A model generated the notes under the pieces. It searched no databases and had not been told where the DNA came from. It saw only the letters and a list, made by a program, of their open reading frames with translations. Positions 33,353-41,930 of a DNA stretch of 64,000 nucleotides are shown in pieces; position 1 is the first letter of the stretch, and each line of letters opens with the position of its first letter. The translations under genes were made by a program, and so were the position numbers. This stretch comes from an uncultured Oscillospiraceae bacterium (GTDB lineage Bacteria; Bacillota; Clostridia; Oscillospirales; Oscillospiraceae), in the NCBI GenBank assembly GCA_910585815.1, contig CAJUFJ010000012.1, positions 1 through 64,000 of the forward strand, in the 5' to 3' direction.

Positions 33353-34555
33353 TTACTCGTTGATGCCGATAACCACGCCGGAGCCGACGGTGCGGCCGCC
33401 CTCACGGATGGCGAAACGCAGGCCGTTCTCGATGGCGATGGGGGTAATCAGCTCCACATCCATGTCCACGTTGTCGCCGGGCATGCACATCTCAGTGCCC
33501 TCGGGCAGAGTGATGATGCCGGTCACGTCGGTGGTACGGAAGTAGAACTGGGGCCGATAGTTGTTGAAGAAGGGGGTGTGACGGCCGCCCTCGTCCTTGG
33601 ACAGGACGTAAACCTGGCCCTTGAACTTGGTGTGGGGGTGAATGGAGCCGGGCTTGCACAGCACCTGGCCGCGCTCGATGTCGGTCTTGGCGATACCACG
33701 CAGCAGGCAGCCGGCGTTGTCACCGGCCTCGATGAAGTCCAGGGTCTTGCGGAACATCTCCATGGAGGTGACGACGGTGGACTTCTTCTCCTCCTGCAGG
33801 CCCACGATGTCGACGGTCTCGCCGGCCTTCAGCTGGCCACGCTCCACACGGCCGGTAGCCACGGTGCCGCGGCCGGAGATGGTGAACACGTCCTCAACAG
33901 GCATAAGGAAGGGCATAGAGTCGTCGCGGGGGGGATTGGGGATATAGCTGTCGACGGAATCCATCAGCTCCTTGATGCAGGCGAAGTCGGGGTCGTTCAC
34001 GTCGCCGGACTCGCAGGTCAGGGCGTTCAGGGCAGAACCCTTGATGATGGGAATGTCGTCGCCGGGGAACTCATAGAAGGACAGGATCTCGCGCACGTCC
34101 ATCTCCACCAGCTCCAGCAGCTCCTCGTCGTCCATCTGGTCGCACTTGTTCAGGAAGACCACGATGGCGGGCACGCCCACCTGGCGGGCCAGCAGGATGT
34201 GCTCCTTGGTCTGAGCCATAACGCCGTCGGTGGCGGAGATAACCAGGATAGCGCCGTCCATCTGAGCAGCACCGGTGATCATGTTCTTAATATAGTCGGC
34301 GTGGCCCGGGCAGTCGACGTGGGCATAGTGCCGGGCGTCGGTCTCATACTCCACGTGGGCGGTGTTGATGGTGATGCCGCGCTCGCGCTCCTCGGGAGCC
34401 TTGTCGATGCTGGAGTAGTCCTCGTACTGGGCCTGGCCCTTCAGGGCCAGATACTTGGTGATGGCGGCGGTCAGGGTGGTCTTGCCGTGGTCAACGTGAC
34501 CGATGGTGCCGATGTTTACATGGGGCTTGGTACGCTCGAATTTTGCCTTAGCCAT
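33353..34555 (-). CDS. tuf: Elongation factor Tu
   Basis: 400 residues with G1 GHVDHGKTT, G3 DCPGHADY and G4 NKCD, and domains 2 and 3 (GRGTVATGRVERG, GDNVDMDVELITPIA). It delivers aminoacyl-tRNA to the ribosome. AAGGAGG upstream. Last gene of the str operon; it also has its own promoter in the 160-nt fusA-tuf gap. Confidence 0.99.
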   Translation of the reverse strand: MAKAKFERTKPHVNIGTIGHVDHGKTTLTAAITKYLALKGQAQYEDYSSIDKAPEERERGITINTAHVEYETDARHYAHVDCPGHADYIKNMITGAAQMDGAILVISATDGVMAQTKEHILLARQVGVPAIVVFLNKCDQMDDEELLELVEMDVREILSFYEFPGDDIPIIKGSALNALTCESGDVNDPDFACIKELMDSVDSYIPNPPRDDSMPFLMPVEDVFTISGRGTVATGRVERGQLKAGETVDIVGLQEEKKSTVVTSMEMFRKTLDFIEAGDNAGCLLRGIAKTDIERGQVLCKPGSIHPHTKFKGQVYVLSKDEGGRHTPFFNNYRPQFYFRTTDVTGIITLPEGTEMCMPGDNVDMDVELITPIAIENGLRFAIREGGRTVGSGVVIGINE

Positions 34556-34623
34556 TGGATATTTCCTCCTTATATTACAGTTATACTTTTGGGGGTCGGA
34601 TGGGCTGCGGACGTATTGTGGAT

Positions 34624-34652
34624 ATTCTATCCTATTTTGTCCATAATTGCAA
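34624..34652 (-). promoter_or_regulatory. Internal promoter for tuf
   Basis: Minus strand TTGCAA - 17 nt - TAGAAT, about 70 nt upstream of tuf in the fusA-tuf gap; lets EF-Tu be made in excess of EF-G. Confidence 0.65.
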
Positions 34653-34715
34653 CCCTATTTTTTCACGGGCATGGAATTCCCCACGGCGCGCCGGGGTCGT
34701 CGCGCCCCACAGGCA

Positions 34716-36821
34716 TCACTCCTGATTGCGGCCCCGCTCGGCCACGATCTTCTCGGCGATGTTCTTGGGAATCTGCACGTAGCTGTGGGGCTCCATGGAA
34801 TACTGGCCCCGGCCCTGAGTGGAGGACCGCAGGTCGGTGGCGTAGCCAAACATGTTGGCCAGAGGCACCAGGCTGTCCACCTGGGTGGCGCCGGTGCGGT
34901 TCTCCTGACCCTGGATCTGTCCGCGGCGGCTGTTCAGGTCGCCGATGACGTTGCCCAGGTAGTCGTCGGGCACGATAACGCTCACCTTCATAATGGGCTC
35001 CAGCAGCACGGGACCGGCCTTGCGGCAGGCCTCCTTGAAGGCCATGGAACCGGCGATCTTGAACGCCATTTCAGAGGAGTCCACCTCGTGGAAGGAGCCG
35101 TCGTACAGGGTGACCTTCACGTCTACCACGGGGTAGCCGGCCAGCACGCCGGCCTGCATGGCTCCCTGAATGCCCTGGTCCACGGCGGGGATATACTCCT
35201 TGGGAATCGCGCCGCCCACGATGGCGTTCTCAAACACATAGCCCGCACCGGACTCGTTGGGCTCCACACGAATCTTGACATGGCCGTACTGGCCCTTACC
35301 GCCGGACTGGCGGGCGTACTTGGTGTCCTGCTCCACCTGCTTGGTGATGGTCTCCTTGTAGGCCACCTGGGGCGCGCCCACGTTGGCCTCCACCTTGTAC
35401 TCACGGAGCAGACGGTCCACGATAATCTCCAGATGGAGCTCGCCCATGCCAGCGATGATGGTCTGGCCGGTCTCCTCGTCGGTGTAGGTCTTAAAGGTGG
35501 GGTCCTCCTCGGCCAGCTTCATCAGGGCAATGCCCATCTTCTCCTGGCCGGCCTTGGTCTTGGGCTCAATGGCCACCCGGATAACCGGCTCGGGGAACTC
35601 CATGGACTCCAGGATGATGGGGTGCTTCTCGTCGCAGAGGGTGTCGCCGGTGGTGGAGTTCTTCAGGCCGATAACGGCGGCGATGTCGCCGGAGTAGACG
35701 GTCTCGATGTCCTCCCGGTGGTTGGCGTGCATCTGGAGGATGCGGCCGATACGCTCCTTCTGCTTCTTGGTGCTGTTCAGCACGGAGGTGCCGGTGTTCA
35801 GCATACCGGAGTAGACCCGGACGAAGGACAGACGGCCCACATAGGGGTCGGTAGCGATCTTAAAGGCCAGGGCGGAGAAGGGGGCGTTGTCGTCAGCGGG
35901 ACGCTCGTCCTCCTCCTCGGTGTCGGGGTTGACACCCTGAATGGCGGGGATATCCAGGGGGGAGGGCATATAGTCCACAATGGCGTCCAGCAGCTTCTGG
36001 ACCCCCTTGTTCTTATAGGATGTGCCACACACCACCGGAACCAGCAGGTTGTCGATGGTGCCCTTGCGCAGGGCCTTGCGGATCATTTCCTCTGGGACAG
36101 GCTGCTCGTCCAGCACCATCATCATGATCTCCTCGTCAATGTCGGAGACTGCGTCCAGCAGCTTGGTGCGGTACTCCTGGGCCTTCTCGGCCATGTCGGC
36201 GGGGATCTCCTCCACCCGCATGTCCTTGCCCAGGTCGTCATAGTAGATATCGGCCTTCATCTCCACCAGGTCGATGATTCCCTTAAAGGTCTCCTCAGAG
36301 CCGATGGGCAGCTGGATGGGCACGGCGTTGCACTTCAGCCGGTCGTGGATCATATCCAGCACGTGGTAGAAGTCGGCGCCCATAATGTCCATCTTGTTGA
36401 CATAGATCATCCGGGGGACCTTATAGTGGTCGGCCTGACGCCAGACGGTCTCGGACTGGGGCTCCACGCCGCCCTTGGCGCACATGACGGTGACAGAACC
36501 GTCCAGCACGCGCAGGGAGCGTTCCACCTCAACGGTGAAGTCCACGTGGCCCGGGGTGTCAATGATGTTGATCCGGGTCTGGGGGAACTGGGTCTTGGTG
36601 CCCGTCCAATAGCAGGTGGTGGCGGCGGAGGTGATGGTGATGCCGCGCTCCTGCTCCTGGGCCATCCAGTCCATGGTGGCGGTACCCTCGTGAGTCTCGC
36701 CAATCTTGTAGTTGACGCCGGTGTAGTAGAGGATACGCTCGGTGGTGGTCGTCTTGCCCGCATCGATGTGGGCCATGATGCCGATGTTGCGCGTATTCTC
36801 CAGAGAAACTTTTCTAGACAT
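34716..36821 (-). CDS. fusA: Elongation factor G
   Basis: 701 residues: G domain with AHIDAGKTTTTERIL, DTPGHVDF and NKMD, then domains II-V (ETITKQVEQDTKYARQSGGK, KEYIPAVDQGIQGAMQAGVL). Catalyses ribosomal translocation. 15 nt after rpsG. A shadow frame on the opposite strand is an effect of codon bias. Confidence 0.99.
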   Translation of the reverse strand: MSRKVSLENTRNIGIMAHIDAGKTTTTERILYYTGVNYKIGETHEGTATMDWMAQEQERGITITSAATTCYWTGTKTQFPQTRINIIDTPGHVDFTVEVERSLRVLDGSVTVMCAKGGVEPQSETVWRQADHYKVPRMIYVNKMDIMGADFYHVLDMIHDRLKCNAVPIQLPIGSEETFKGIIDLVEMKADIYYDDLGKDMRVEEIPADMAEKAQEYRTKLLDAVSDIDEEIMMMVLDEQPVPEEMIRKALRKGTIDNLLVPVVCGTSYKNKGVQKLLDAIVDYMPSPLDIPAIQGVNPDTEEEDERPADDNAPFSALAFKIATDPYVGRLSFVRVYSGMLNTGTSVLNSTKKQKERIGRILQMHANHREDIETVYSGDIAAVIGLKNSTTGDTLCDEKHPIILESMEFPEPVIRVAIEPKTKAGQEKMGIALMKLAEEDPTFKTYTDEETGQTIIAGMGELHLEIIVDRLLREYKVEANVGAPQVAYKETITKQVEQDTKYARQSGGKGQYGHVKIRVEPNESGAGYVFENAIVGGAIPKEYIPAVDQGIQGAMQAGVLAGYPVVDVKVTLYDGSFHEVDSSEMAFKIAGSMAFKEACRKAGPVLLEPIMKVSVIVPDDYLGNVIGDLNSRRGQIQGQENRTGATQVDSLVPLANMFGYATDLRSSTQGRGQYSMEPHSYVQIPKNIAEKIVAERGRNQE

Positions 36822-36836
36822 ACAGAATCTCCTTTA

Positions 36837-37307
36837 TTACCAGCGGTAGTGAGCAAACGCCTTGTTGGACTCAGCCATCTTGTGGGTGTCCTCGCGCTTC
36901 TTCACGGCGGAGCCGGTGTTGTTGGCGGCGTCCATAATCTCGCCGGCCAGCCGCTCCTTCATGGTCTTCTCGCCCCGGTTACGGGCGTAAGTGGTCAGCC
37001 AGCGCAGACCCAGGGTCTGCCGGCGCTCGGGCCGGACCTCGATAGGCACCTGATAGGTGGCGCCGCCCACGCGGCGGGCTTTCACTTCCAGGGAAGGCAT
37101 GATGTTCTCAAGGGCCTGGGTATAAACCTCCATGGGTTCCTTGCCAGTCTTGTCCTTGATGATCTCGAAGGCGCCGTAGACAACCTTCTGCGCCACGCCC
37201 TTCTTGCCATCCAGCATGATGCTGTTGGTGAGCTTGGTAACCAGGACGGAGTTGTAAAGCGGGTCAGGTAAAATCTCCCGCTTGGGTACATTTCCTCTTC
37301 TGGGCAC
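36837..37307 (-). CDS. rpsG: 30S ribosomal protein S7
   Basis: 156 residues, start MPRRGNVPKREILPDPLYNS, normal family length. S7 nucleates assembly of the 30S head and in many bacteria represses its own operon. AAGGAGGGAAGC precedes the ATG. It is separated from rpsL by a repeat-filled 337-nt gap. Confidence 0.99.
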   Translation of the reverse strand: MPRRGNVPKREILPDPLYNSVLVTKLTNSIMLDGKKGVAQKVVYGAFEIIKDKTGKEPMEVYTQALENIMPSLEVKARRVGGATYQVPIEVRPERRQTLGLRWLTTYARNRGEKTMKERLAGEIMDAANNTGSAVKKREDTHKMAESNKAFAHYRW

Positions 37308-37644
37308 TTTGCTTCCCTCCTTCTTAAATAATTAGAAATCATAGGTACTCGTACCCCAAACGGCGTGCCGTTTGGACTGCGTGTAATGCCTGTCCGAGGT
37401 TTACCCATCTCCTGCACCCGCTCTGTAGGGGCGCACATTGTGCGCCCGTCCAATTCTCGCGCTCTGTGTCTGCGGGCGGACAATGTCCGCCCCTACACAG
37501 GCGCCGTAGATACAATATATGGTTAAACGCCCGGCAAGGCTGCTGCCTTGCGCAAACGCACAATGCAATTTTGGTTTTCTCAGCAGGTACAGAACCTGTG
37601 AGACGGCGGGCCGAGTCGTCCCGCCCTACAGAAATAATCTTCGA
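37308..37644. repeat. Repeat-filled gap between rpsL and rpsG (family D units)
   Basis: The 337 bases have no gene. A hairpin CCAAACGGC/GCCGTTTGG lies at 37357-37376. At 37424-37497 TGTAGGGGCGCACATTGTGC and GCGGGCGGACAATGTCCGCC are two family D palindromes ending in CCCCTACA, and GGCGGG..CCCGCCCTACAG at 37600-37632 is a third unit. In most Clostridia rpsL and rpsG are under 100 nt apart, so the repeats appear to have inserted within the operon. Confidence 0.75.
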
Positions 37645-38067
37645 TTATTTCTTGCCGGCCTTGGGCCGCTTGGCGCCGTACTTGGAGCGGGCCTGCATAC
37701 GGCCGGAGACGCCCTGGGTGTCCAGAGTGCCGCGGATGATGTGGTAACGCACGCCGGGCAGGTCCTTCACACGGCCGCCGCGGATCATCACCACAGAGTG
37801 CTCCTGAAGATTGTGGCCCACGCCGGGGATATAGGCGGTGACCTCCATCCCGTTGGTCAGCTTCACACGGGCGATCTTACGAAGGGCCGAGTTGGGCTTC
37901 TTGGGGGTGGAAGTACGCACGGCGGTGCAGACGCCTCTCTTCTGGGGAGAGGGCAGGTCGGTGCTCCGGTTCTTCAGGGTGTTCAGACCGTGCTGAAGGG
38001 CGGGGGAGGTGGACTTGTACGCCGCCATTGTGCGGCCCTTGCGCACCAGCTGGTTAAAAGTAGGCAT
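37645..38067 (-). CDS. rpsL: 30S ribosomal protein S12
   Basis: 140 residues from ATG 38067 (AAGGAGG upstream); a longer frame upstream crosses a repeat and is not real. TPKKPNSALRK carries the lysine whose change gives streptomycin resistance; it is wild type here. S12 lines the decoding centre. Confidence 0.99.
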   Translation of the reverse strand: MPTFNQLVRKGRTMAAYKSTSPALQHGLNTLKNRSTDLPSPQKRGVCTAVRTSTPKKPNSALRKIARVKLTNGMEVTAYIPGVGHNLQEHSVVMIRGGRVKDLPGVRYHIIRGTLDTQGVSGRMQARSKYGAKRPKAGKK

Positions 38068-38120
38068 GATTGGGTTTCCTCCTTTCCTCAATTCTGCCCC
38101 GTTTCGGGGCGTAATATATA

Positions 38121-38161
38121 TTTTAACAAATTTGGGAATTTTTATCCCATCTTTGTTAAAA
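38121..38161. other. 41-bp imperfect palindrome upstream of rpsL
   Basis: Arms TTTTAACAAA (38121-38130) and TTTGTTAAAA (38152-38161) are perfect, with an inner GGGA/TCCC pair and an AT-rich loop. Directly after it GCCCCG-TTT-CGGGGC forms a small hairpin. AT-rich and unlike the GC-rich repeat families; possible operator or promoter-proximal attenuator of rpsL. Confidence 0.55.
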
Positions 38162-38193
38162 CCGAAAACCTTCGTCCCGCCCGCAGGCGGCCA

Positions 38194-38371
38194 GCCTCCT
38201 TTTGAAAGGAGGTGCCCCTGTTCGCAAACTGGGGCGGAGGATTGATTTCGCCGTAGGCGAAATGTGCGAAGCAAGCAAGGTTTGCATAAACCTGATTTAC
38301 TTCGTATGTTTTGCTTCGCAAAACGCAATCCTCAGTCAGCCTTCGGCTGACAGCCCCTTTCAAAAGGGGCC
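38194..38371. mobile_element. MITE-like repeat (family B), copy 2
   Basis: About 178 bp, opposite orientation to 23059-23233. Shared words are GAAATGTGCG, TTACTTCGTATGTTTTGCTT and GCAAAACGCAATCCTCAGTC. Ends are CTCCTTTTGAAAGGAG and CCCCTTTCAAAAGGGG hairpins. No ORF. Between rpsL and the ybxF-like gene. Confidence 0.75.
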
Positions 38372-38388
38372 TTTTTTCCGGGCCAACA

Positions 38389-38631
38389 TCATTTCAGCAG
38401 CACCGCCACCGCAGCGCCCACGGCGATGCCGCAGGACGTGCCCAGTTCCTTCATGGAGGGCACCTGGACCACCGGCACCTGCCGGTTCACCGCCTCCTGC
38501 ACCAGGGGCTGGAGCAGACGGGGGTCGGCGTCCACGGCGATATACAGCCGGGCGGCCCGGCCGTCCCGCAGGGCCCGTTTGGCCTGCTTGGCCCCCACAA
38601 CCTTGTTGGAGCCGCTGAGTTCAGAAATCAT
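38389..38631 (-). CDS. ybxF: L7Ae/YbxF-family kink-turn-binding ribosomal protein
   Basis: 80 residues from ATG 38631 (GAGGGG 9 nt upstream). VVGAKQAKRALRDGRAARLY and VPVVQVPSMKELGTSCGIAV are the L7Ae/L30e/Gadd45 signature. In Bacillus YbxF lies between rpoC and rpsL, and the position is the same here except that rpoC is not next to it: the upstream neighbour is a divergent serpin gene. Confidence 0.88.
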   Translation of the reverse strand: MISELSGSNKVVGAKQAKRALRDGRAARLYIAVDADPRLLQPLVQEAVNRQVPVVQVPSMKELGTSCGIAVGAAVAVLLK

Positions 38632-38712
38632 AATCGGCACCCCTCACTTTCCCCTTTTCAGGAGAACTTCATCGGGTAAAAGGGCGCAATGCCCCTACCG
38701 CCACGAAATGGT

Positions 38713-38741
38713 ATTATACCATCCCTTTCTCCCGCCGTCAA
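38713..38741 (-). promoter_or_regulatory. Promoter of the str operon (ybxF-like onward)
   Basis: Minus strand TTGACG - 17 nt - TATAAT, about 80 nt upstream of the ybxF-like start. Close to consensus, suggesting that the operon starts here and not at rpoBC. Confidence 0.75.
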
Positions 38742-38820
38742 GAAAATTCCTCTTGATTTTTTCCAAAAAACCTTCAAAAAAGCGCAACCGCGCAGGCCGG
38801 TTTTCGTCTATAATGGTAGA

Positions 38821-38930
38821 GTCCCCCCTCAGTCAGCCTGCGGCTGACAGCTCCCCCACAAGGGGGGAGCCGAGCGCCTGCCTCCCCCCTTGTGGGGGAG
38901 GTGGCCCGAAGGGCCGGAGGGGGCACATCA
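38821..38930. repeat. Family A repeat, copy 3
   Basis: CCCCCCTCAGTCAGCCTGCG with GACAGCTCCCCC, then a CCTCCCCCCTTG..TGGGGGAGG hairpin. Between the str promoter and the serpin RBS, so it may lie in the 5' leader of the serpin mRNA. A TATAAT just upstream (38811) lacks a clear -35. Confidence 0.7.
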
Positions 38931-38947
38931 GAAAAGGAGGATTTCCC

Positions 38948-40231
38948 ATGAAACGAACCCTTTCCCTTCTCCTGGCCGCCGCCCTGGGCCTTGGCCTGCT
39001 GTCCGGCTGCGCCCCGGCCTCCGCCGCCAAGGAGCTCACCGCCCCTAAGTTATCCACAACCCCCGCCAACAGCGAGGAGGTCAACAAGGCCCTGTCCGTT
39101 TTCGGTCTGGAGCTGCTGAAAAAGTCCCGGGACGCCAACGCCGAAACAGCCATGACCAGCGACATGGACCACGTGCCCTTCTCCACCCTGGTCTCTCCCC
39201 TGTCCGTGGCCCTGGCCCTGTCCATGACCGCCAACGGGGCAGACGGCGAGACCCTGGCCCAGTTTCAGGAGGTGCTGGGGGGCGGCGCAGACCTCATCGA
39301 GCTGAACGGGGCCTGTGTCCAGCTGATGCAGGACTATCAAAGCCTGGGCGGCTCCACCAAGTGCTCCATTGCCAACAGCCTGTGGGTGGACCCGGACGGC
39401 CAGATCAAGGACGACCTTATCGGCAAGTGCCGGGGGGTATTCGACGCCCAGGTCTTCCAGGGAGAGCTGTCCGCCCCCGGGATTGTGGGCGATCTGAACG
39501 GCTGGGTGTCCGACCACACCAACAAGATGATACCCAACATCATCGACCAGCCCTTTGACGAGAACACCGCCCTGCTGCTGGTCAACGCCCTCTACCTGAA
39601 AAACAAGTGGCTCAGCGAGTTCGACCCCCTGTCCACCCGAGAGATGGATTTTCACCACGCCGGCGGCCCTGACAGCCAGGTGGAATACCTGCGGAAGTTT
39701 GACACCCAGCTGTCCTACCTGAACGGCAAGGGGGCCCAGGGGGTGGTCCTGCCTTACGACGACGGGCGGTTGGCCTTTGTGGCAATTTTGCCCGATTTGT
39801 ACCCGGACTCCCCTGATTTGGGTCAGTGGCTGAACAATCTGGAGGGAAACAGCTTATCCCAGCTGATTATCAACAGAGAGGACGCCCTGTTTTTGAGCTT
39901 TGCCATGCCGAAATTCTCAGCGGAGTGGAAAGGCAATCTGGAGGACATCCTGCCCCCTCTGGGACTGGAGGACGCCTTTGTTCCCGGCGCCGCCGATTTC
40001 TCCAACATGGGGGACAACCCGGAGGGTTACTTTATCAACCAGGTAATTCACGCCACGAAAATCGAGGTCAACGAGCAGGGCACCGAAGCGGCGGCCGCCA
40101 CCGTAGTGGCTCCGGCCAGCGGGGCCGCCGCACCCCAGGAGGGGATCACCCTCATTCTGGACCGGCCCTTTCTCTACGGCATCGTAGACCTGCACACCGG
40201 CGTGCCCCTGTTCCTGGGGACCTATGAATAA
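38948..40231 (+). CDS. Secreted serpin (serine protease inhibitor) lipoprotein
   Basis: 427 residues from ATG 38948 (AAGGAGG upstream). A lipobox LGLLSGCAP anchors it to the outer face of the membrane. The serpin fold is clear: FSTLVSPLSVALALSMTANG, LLVNALYLKNKW, FHHAGG and C-terminal DRPFLYGIVDLHTGVPLFLG. The reactive-centre hinge EQGTEAAAAT (about 376-385) has small residues throughout, as in inhibitory serpins. The scissile site lies in the following SGAAAP region and has small residues, suggesting elastase-like or subtilisin-like targets. Probable role: protection from host or community proteases. Confidence 0.93.
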   Translation: MKRTLSLLLAAALGLGLLSGCAPASAAKELTAPKLSTTPANSEEVNKALSVFGLELLKKSRDANAETAMTSDMDHVPFSTLVSPLSVALALSMTANGADGETLAQFQEVLGGGADLIELNGACVQLMQDYQSLGGSTKCSIANSLWVDPDGQIKDDLIGKCRGVFDAQVFQGELSAPGIVGDLNGWVSDHTNKMIPNIIDQPFDENTALLLVNALYLKNKWLSEFDPLSTREMDFHHAGGPDSQVEYLRKFDTQLSYLNGKGAQGVVLPYDDGRLAFVAILPDLYPDSPDLGQWLNNLEGNSLSQLIINREDALFLSFAMPKFSAEWKGNLEDILPPLGLEDAFVPGAADFSNMGDNPEGYFINQVIHATKIEVNEQGTEAAAATVVAPASGAAAPQEGITLILDRPFLYGIVDLHTGVPLFLGTYE

Positions 40232-40285
40232 ATTTCACCGGCATGGGCATAGTATGGGGACCAATATTTAAAGGAGGTATCCCAT

Positions 40286-40471
40286 ATGCAAGTCCATGTC
40301 AACGGCAACTGCATCGGCTGCGGCCTGTGCGCCAGCACCTGCCCCGACGAATTTTTCCTCACCGACGGCGGCACCGCCGCCGCCGTCTCCCCGGAGGTGG
40401 GCTCCGACCTGGCCGACCAGGTTCAGGCCGCCGCCGACGCCTGCCCGGTGAGCGCCATCGAGGTCAGGTAA
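40286..40471 (+). CDS. [4Fe-4S] ferredoxin
   Basis: 61 residues with CIGCGLCASTCP (Cys9, 12, 15, 19) and a distal Cys53 in ACPVSAI, the pattern of single-cluster ferredoxins; Cys19 probably does not bind the cluster. Low-potential electron carrier. AAGGAGGT 7 nt before ATG. 54 nt after the serpin. Confidence 0.93.
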   Translation: MQVHVNGNCIGCGLCASTCPDEFFLTDGGTAAAVSPEVGSDLADQVQAAADACPVSAIEVR

Positions 40472-40482
40472 GACCCTATGCA

Positions 40483-40583
40483 GGGGCCGACGACCTCGGC
40501 GGCCCCTGTCTCTAACGGCGGGCCGGCCAGGGGGCCGGCCCCTACATATCTCCCGGCGGGGCGGCACAGAGGCCGCCCCTACA
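40483..40583. repeat. Family D repeat cluster
   Basis: GGGGCCG..CGGCCCC, GGCCGGCC-AGGG-GGCCGGCC and GGGCGGC..GCCGCCCCTACA follow each other between ferredoxin and the CorC-like gene. Confidence 0.65.
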
Positions 40584-40587
40584 CAGT

Positions 40588-40624
40588 GAAAGCCCCCGCC
40601 GCGTCCATTGCGGCAGGGGCTTTC
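40588..40624. terminator. Bidirectional terminator
   Basis: GAAAGCCCC-GCCGC and GCGGC-GGGGCTTTC around a 7-nt loop, between convergent genes. Confidence 0.85.
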
Positions 40625-40634
40625 TGTTATGTAG

Positions 40635-41534
40635 CTATTCCGTCTCCTCTGGTGCGGGGCTCAGCTTCTCCACCAGAGCCCACTCCACCCGGCGGTCGCA
40701 CAGCTCCTCCACCTGGATGTGGAGCCCCAGGGCCTCCACCACCGGACGGCTGCCGTCCTCGGGGATGACCGACAGCTGGGAGAAGACCAGTCCGCCCAGG
40801 GTATCGTAGTCCATCTCCTCGTCCTCGGGCAGCTCGAAGCCCATGGCCTCGGCCAGTTCCTCCAGGTCGGCGGAGCCGGACACCCGCCAGCGTCCCCCCT
40901 CCAGCTGGATAATCTCCTGCTCCTCCTGGGGGTCGAACTCGTCGTAGATGTTGCCCACCAGCTCCTCCAGCAGGTCCTCCAGCGTCACCAGGCCGCTGGT
41001 GCCGCCGTACTCGTCCACCACCAGAGCCATGTGGGTCTTCTTGCCCTGCATGTCCCGAAAGAGCACGTCCGCCGCCACCGTCTCGGGGACAAAGTAGGCC
41101 GGGCGGAGCAGCTCCTTCAGAGGCAGGGGGGCGCTCTGATGGAAGTTAAGCAGGTAGTCCCGGGTGGACAGGATACCCAGGATATCGTCGGCGTCCTCGC
41201 CGTACACCGGGAAGCGGGACAGGCCGGACTGCCGGATGACCTCCAGAATCTCCTCCTCCCCGGCCTCCACCGAGAGGGTGGCCATGTCGGTGCGGTGGAC
41301 CATCACGTCCCGGGCGGTGGTGTTGTCAAACTCAAAGACGTTTTCGATGAACTCCTTCTCGTTGCTCTGGATGGCGCCCGATTCCTCGCCCTCCTCCACC
41401 ATGGCCCGGATGTTGTCCTCTGACACCTGGTCCTTTCGGTGCAGCAGCGCCAGAATGGGCCGCCACAGCAGCTGCACAACATTTACACATAAACTGACGG
41501 AAAACAGTATCAGCCATATATGGCCGTCGTCCAC
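40635..41534 (-). CDS. CorC/HlyC-type CBS-domain protein
   Basis: 299 residues. One N-terminal membrane helix (IWLILFSVSLCVNVVQLLW) replaces the usual DUF21 membrane domain. Two CBS domains follow (VFEFDNTTARDVMVHR, ILGILSTRDYL, and MALVVDEYGGTSGLVTLEDL), and a CorC_HlyC domain at the end. Likely role in divalent cation homeostasis. The start is GTG 41534 with AAAAGGAGG; the gene also has an AT-rich promoter region. Confidence 0.88.
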   Translation of the reverse strand: MDDGHIWLILFSVSLCVNVVQLLWRPILALLHRKDQVSEDNIRAMVEEGEESGAIQSNEKEFIENVFEFDNTTARDVMVHRTDMATLSVEAGEEEILEVIRQSGLSRFPVYGEDADDILGILSTRDYLLNFHQSAPLPLKELLRPAYFVPETVAADVLFRDMQGKKTHMALVVDEYGGTSGLVTLEDLLEELVGNIYDEFDPQEEQEIIQLEGGRWRVSGSADLEELAEAMGFELPEDEEMDYDTLGGLVFSQLSVIPEDGSRPVVEALGLHIQVEELCDRRVEWALVEKLSPAPEETE

Positions 41535-41658
41535 GGGGATGACCTCCTTTTAATTTGCAAAAACTATACTGGTACTTTTGCATCATAGCACAAAATCCCG
41601 GCCATGACAAGGGGGAATGTACCACGCTTGTCTCATAAATTTAGGAAAGCTGCCGCAT

Positions 41659-41785
41659 GTAGGGCAAGGGCTCTGCCCTTGCCTTACCTCGTTTCTGCCC
41701 TTGCCTTTCCTATCATGTTTTATCCCCTTACGGGGATAGGCAGGGGTAGAACCCCTGCCCTACAGGACGTACCGGCCGGCATTTC
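41659..41785. repeat. Compound palindromic repeats (families E and C)
   Basis: Fills most of the 396-base gap before clc. Family E: TGTAGGGCAAGGGCTCTGCC type at 41659-41690, also at 50726-50802. Family C (41716-41785, minus orientation): GAAAT-CCGGCCGGTA, CAGGGG..CCCCTG and GGGGATAAAAC, about 75% identical to 61632-61699. The other ~100 bases hold a possible TATACT -10 for clc near 41861. Confidence 0.7.
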
Positions 41786-41930
41786 CAGAGGCTTTCCATA
41801 TTTATGAAACGGGCGTGGGAAATATAAATTTTGGGGGTGCAAAAGCTCCGAAAAGTATGCTATACTCTCTATCGACCGAAACCCTTTTGGTACGGAGCTG
41901 GCGGGCTCCGGGAGAGAGGAGGGGCTTTTT

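Noticed and set aside
34647..37271. An 874-codon frame opposite fusA and rpsG
   Set aside because: Antisense shadow of two conserved ribosomal genes; composition (Gly, His, Val, Leu) is typical of antisense frames.
37645..38328. Longer 227-codon form of S12
   Set aside because: The extra N-terminus comes from the family B repeat and lacks an RBS; S12 starts at 38067.
38426..38947. N-terminal extension of the serpin
   Set aside because: It crosses the str promoter and a family A repeat; the lipoprotein signal begins at 38948.
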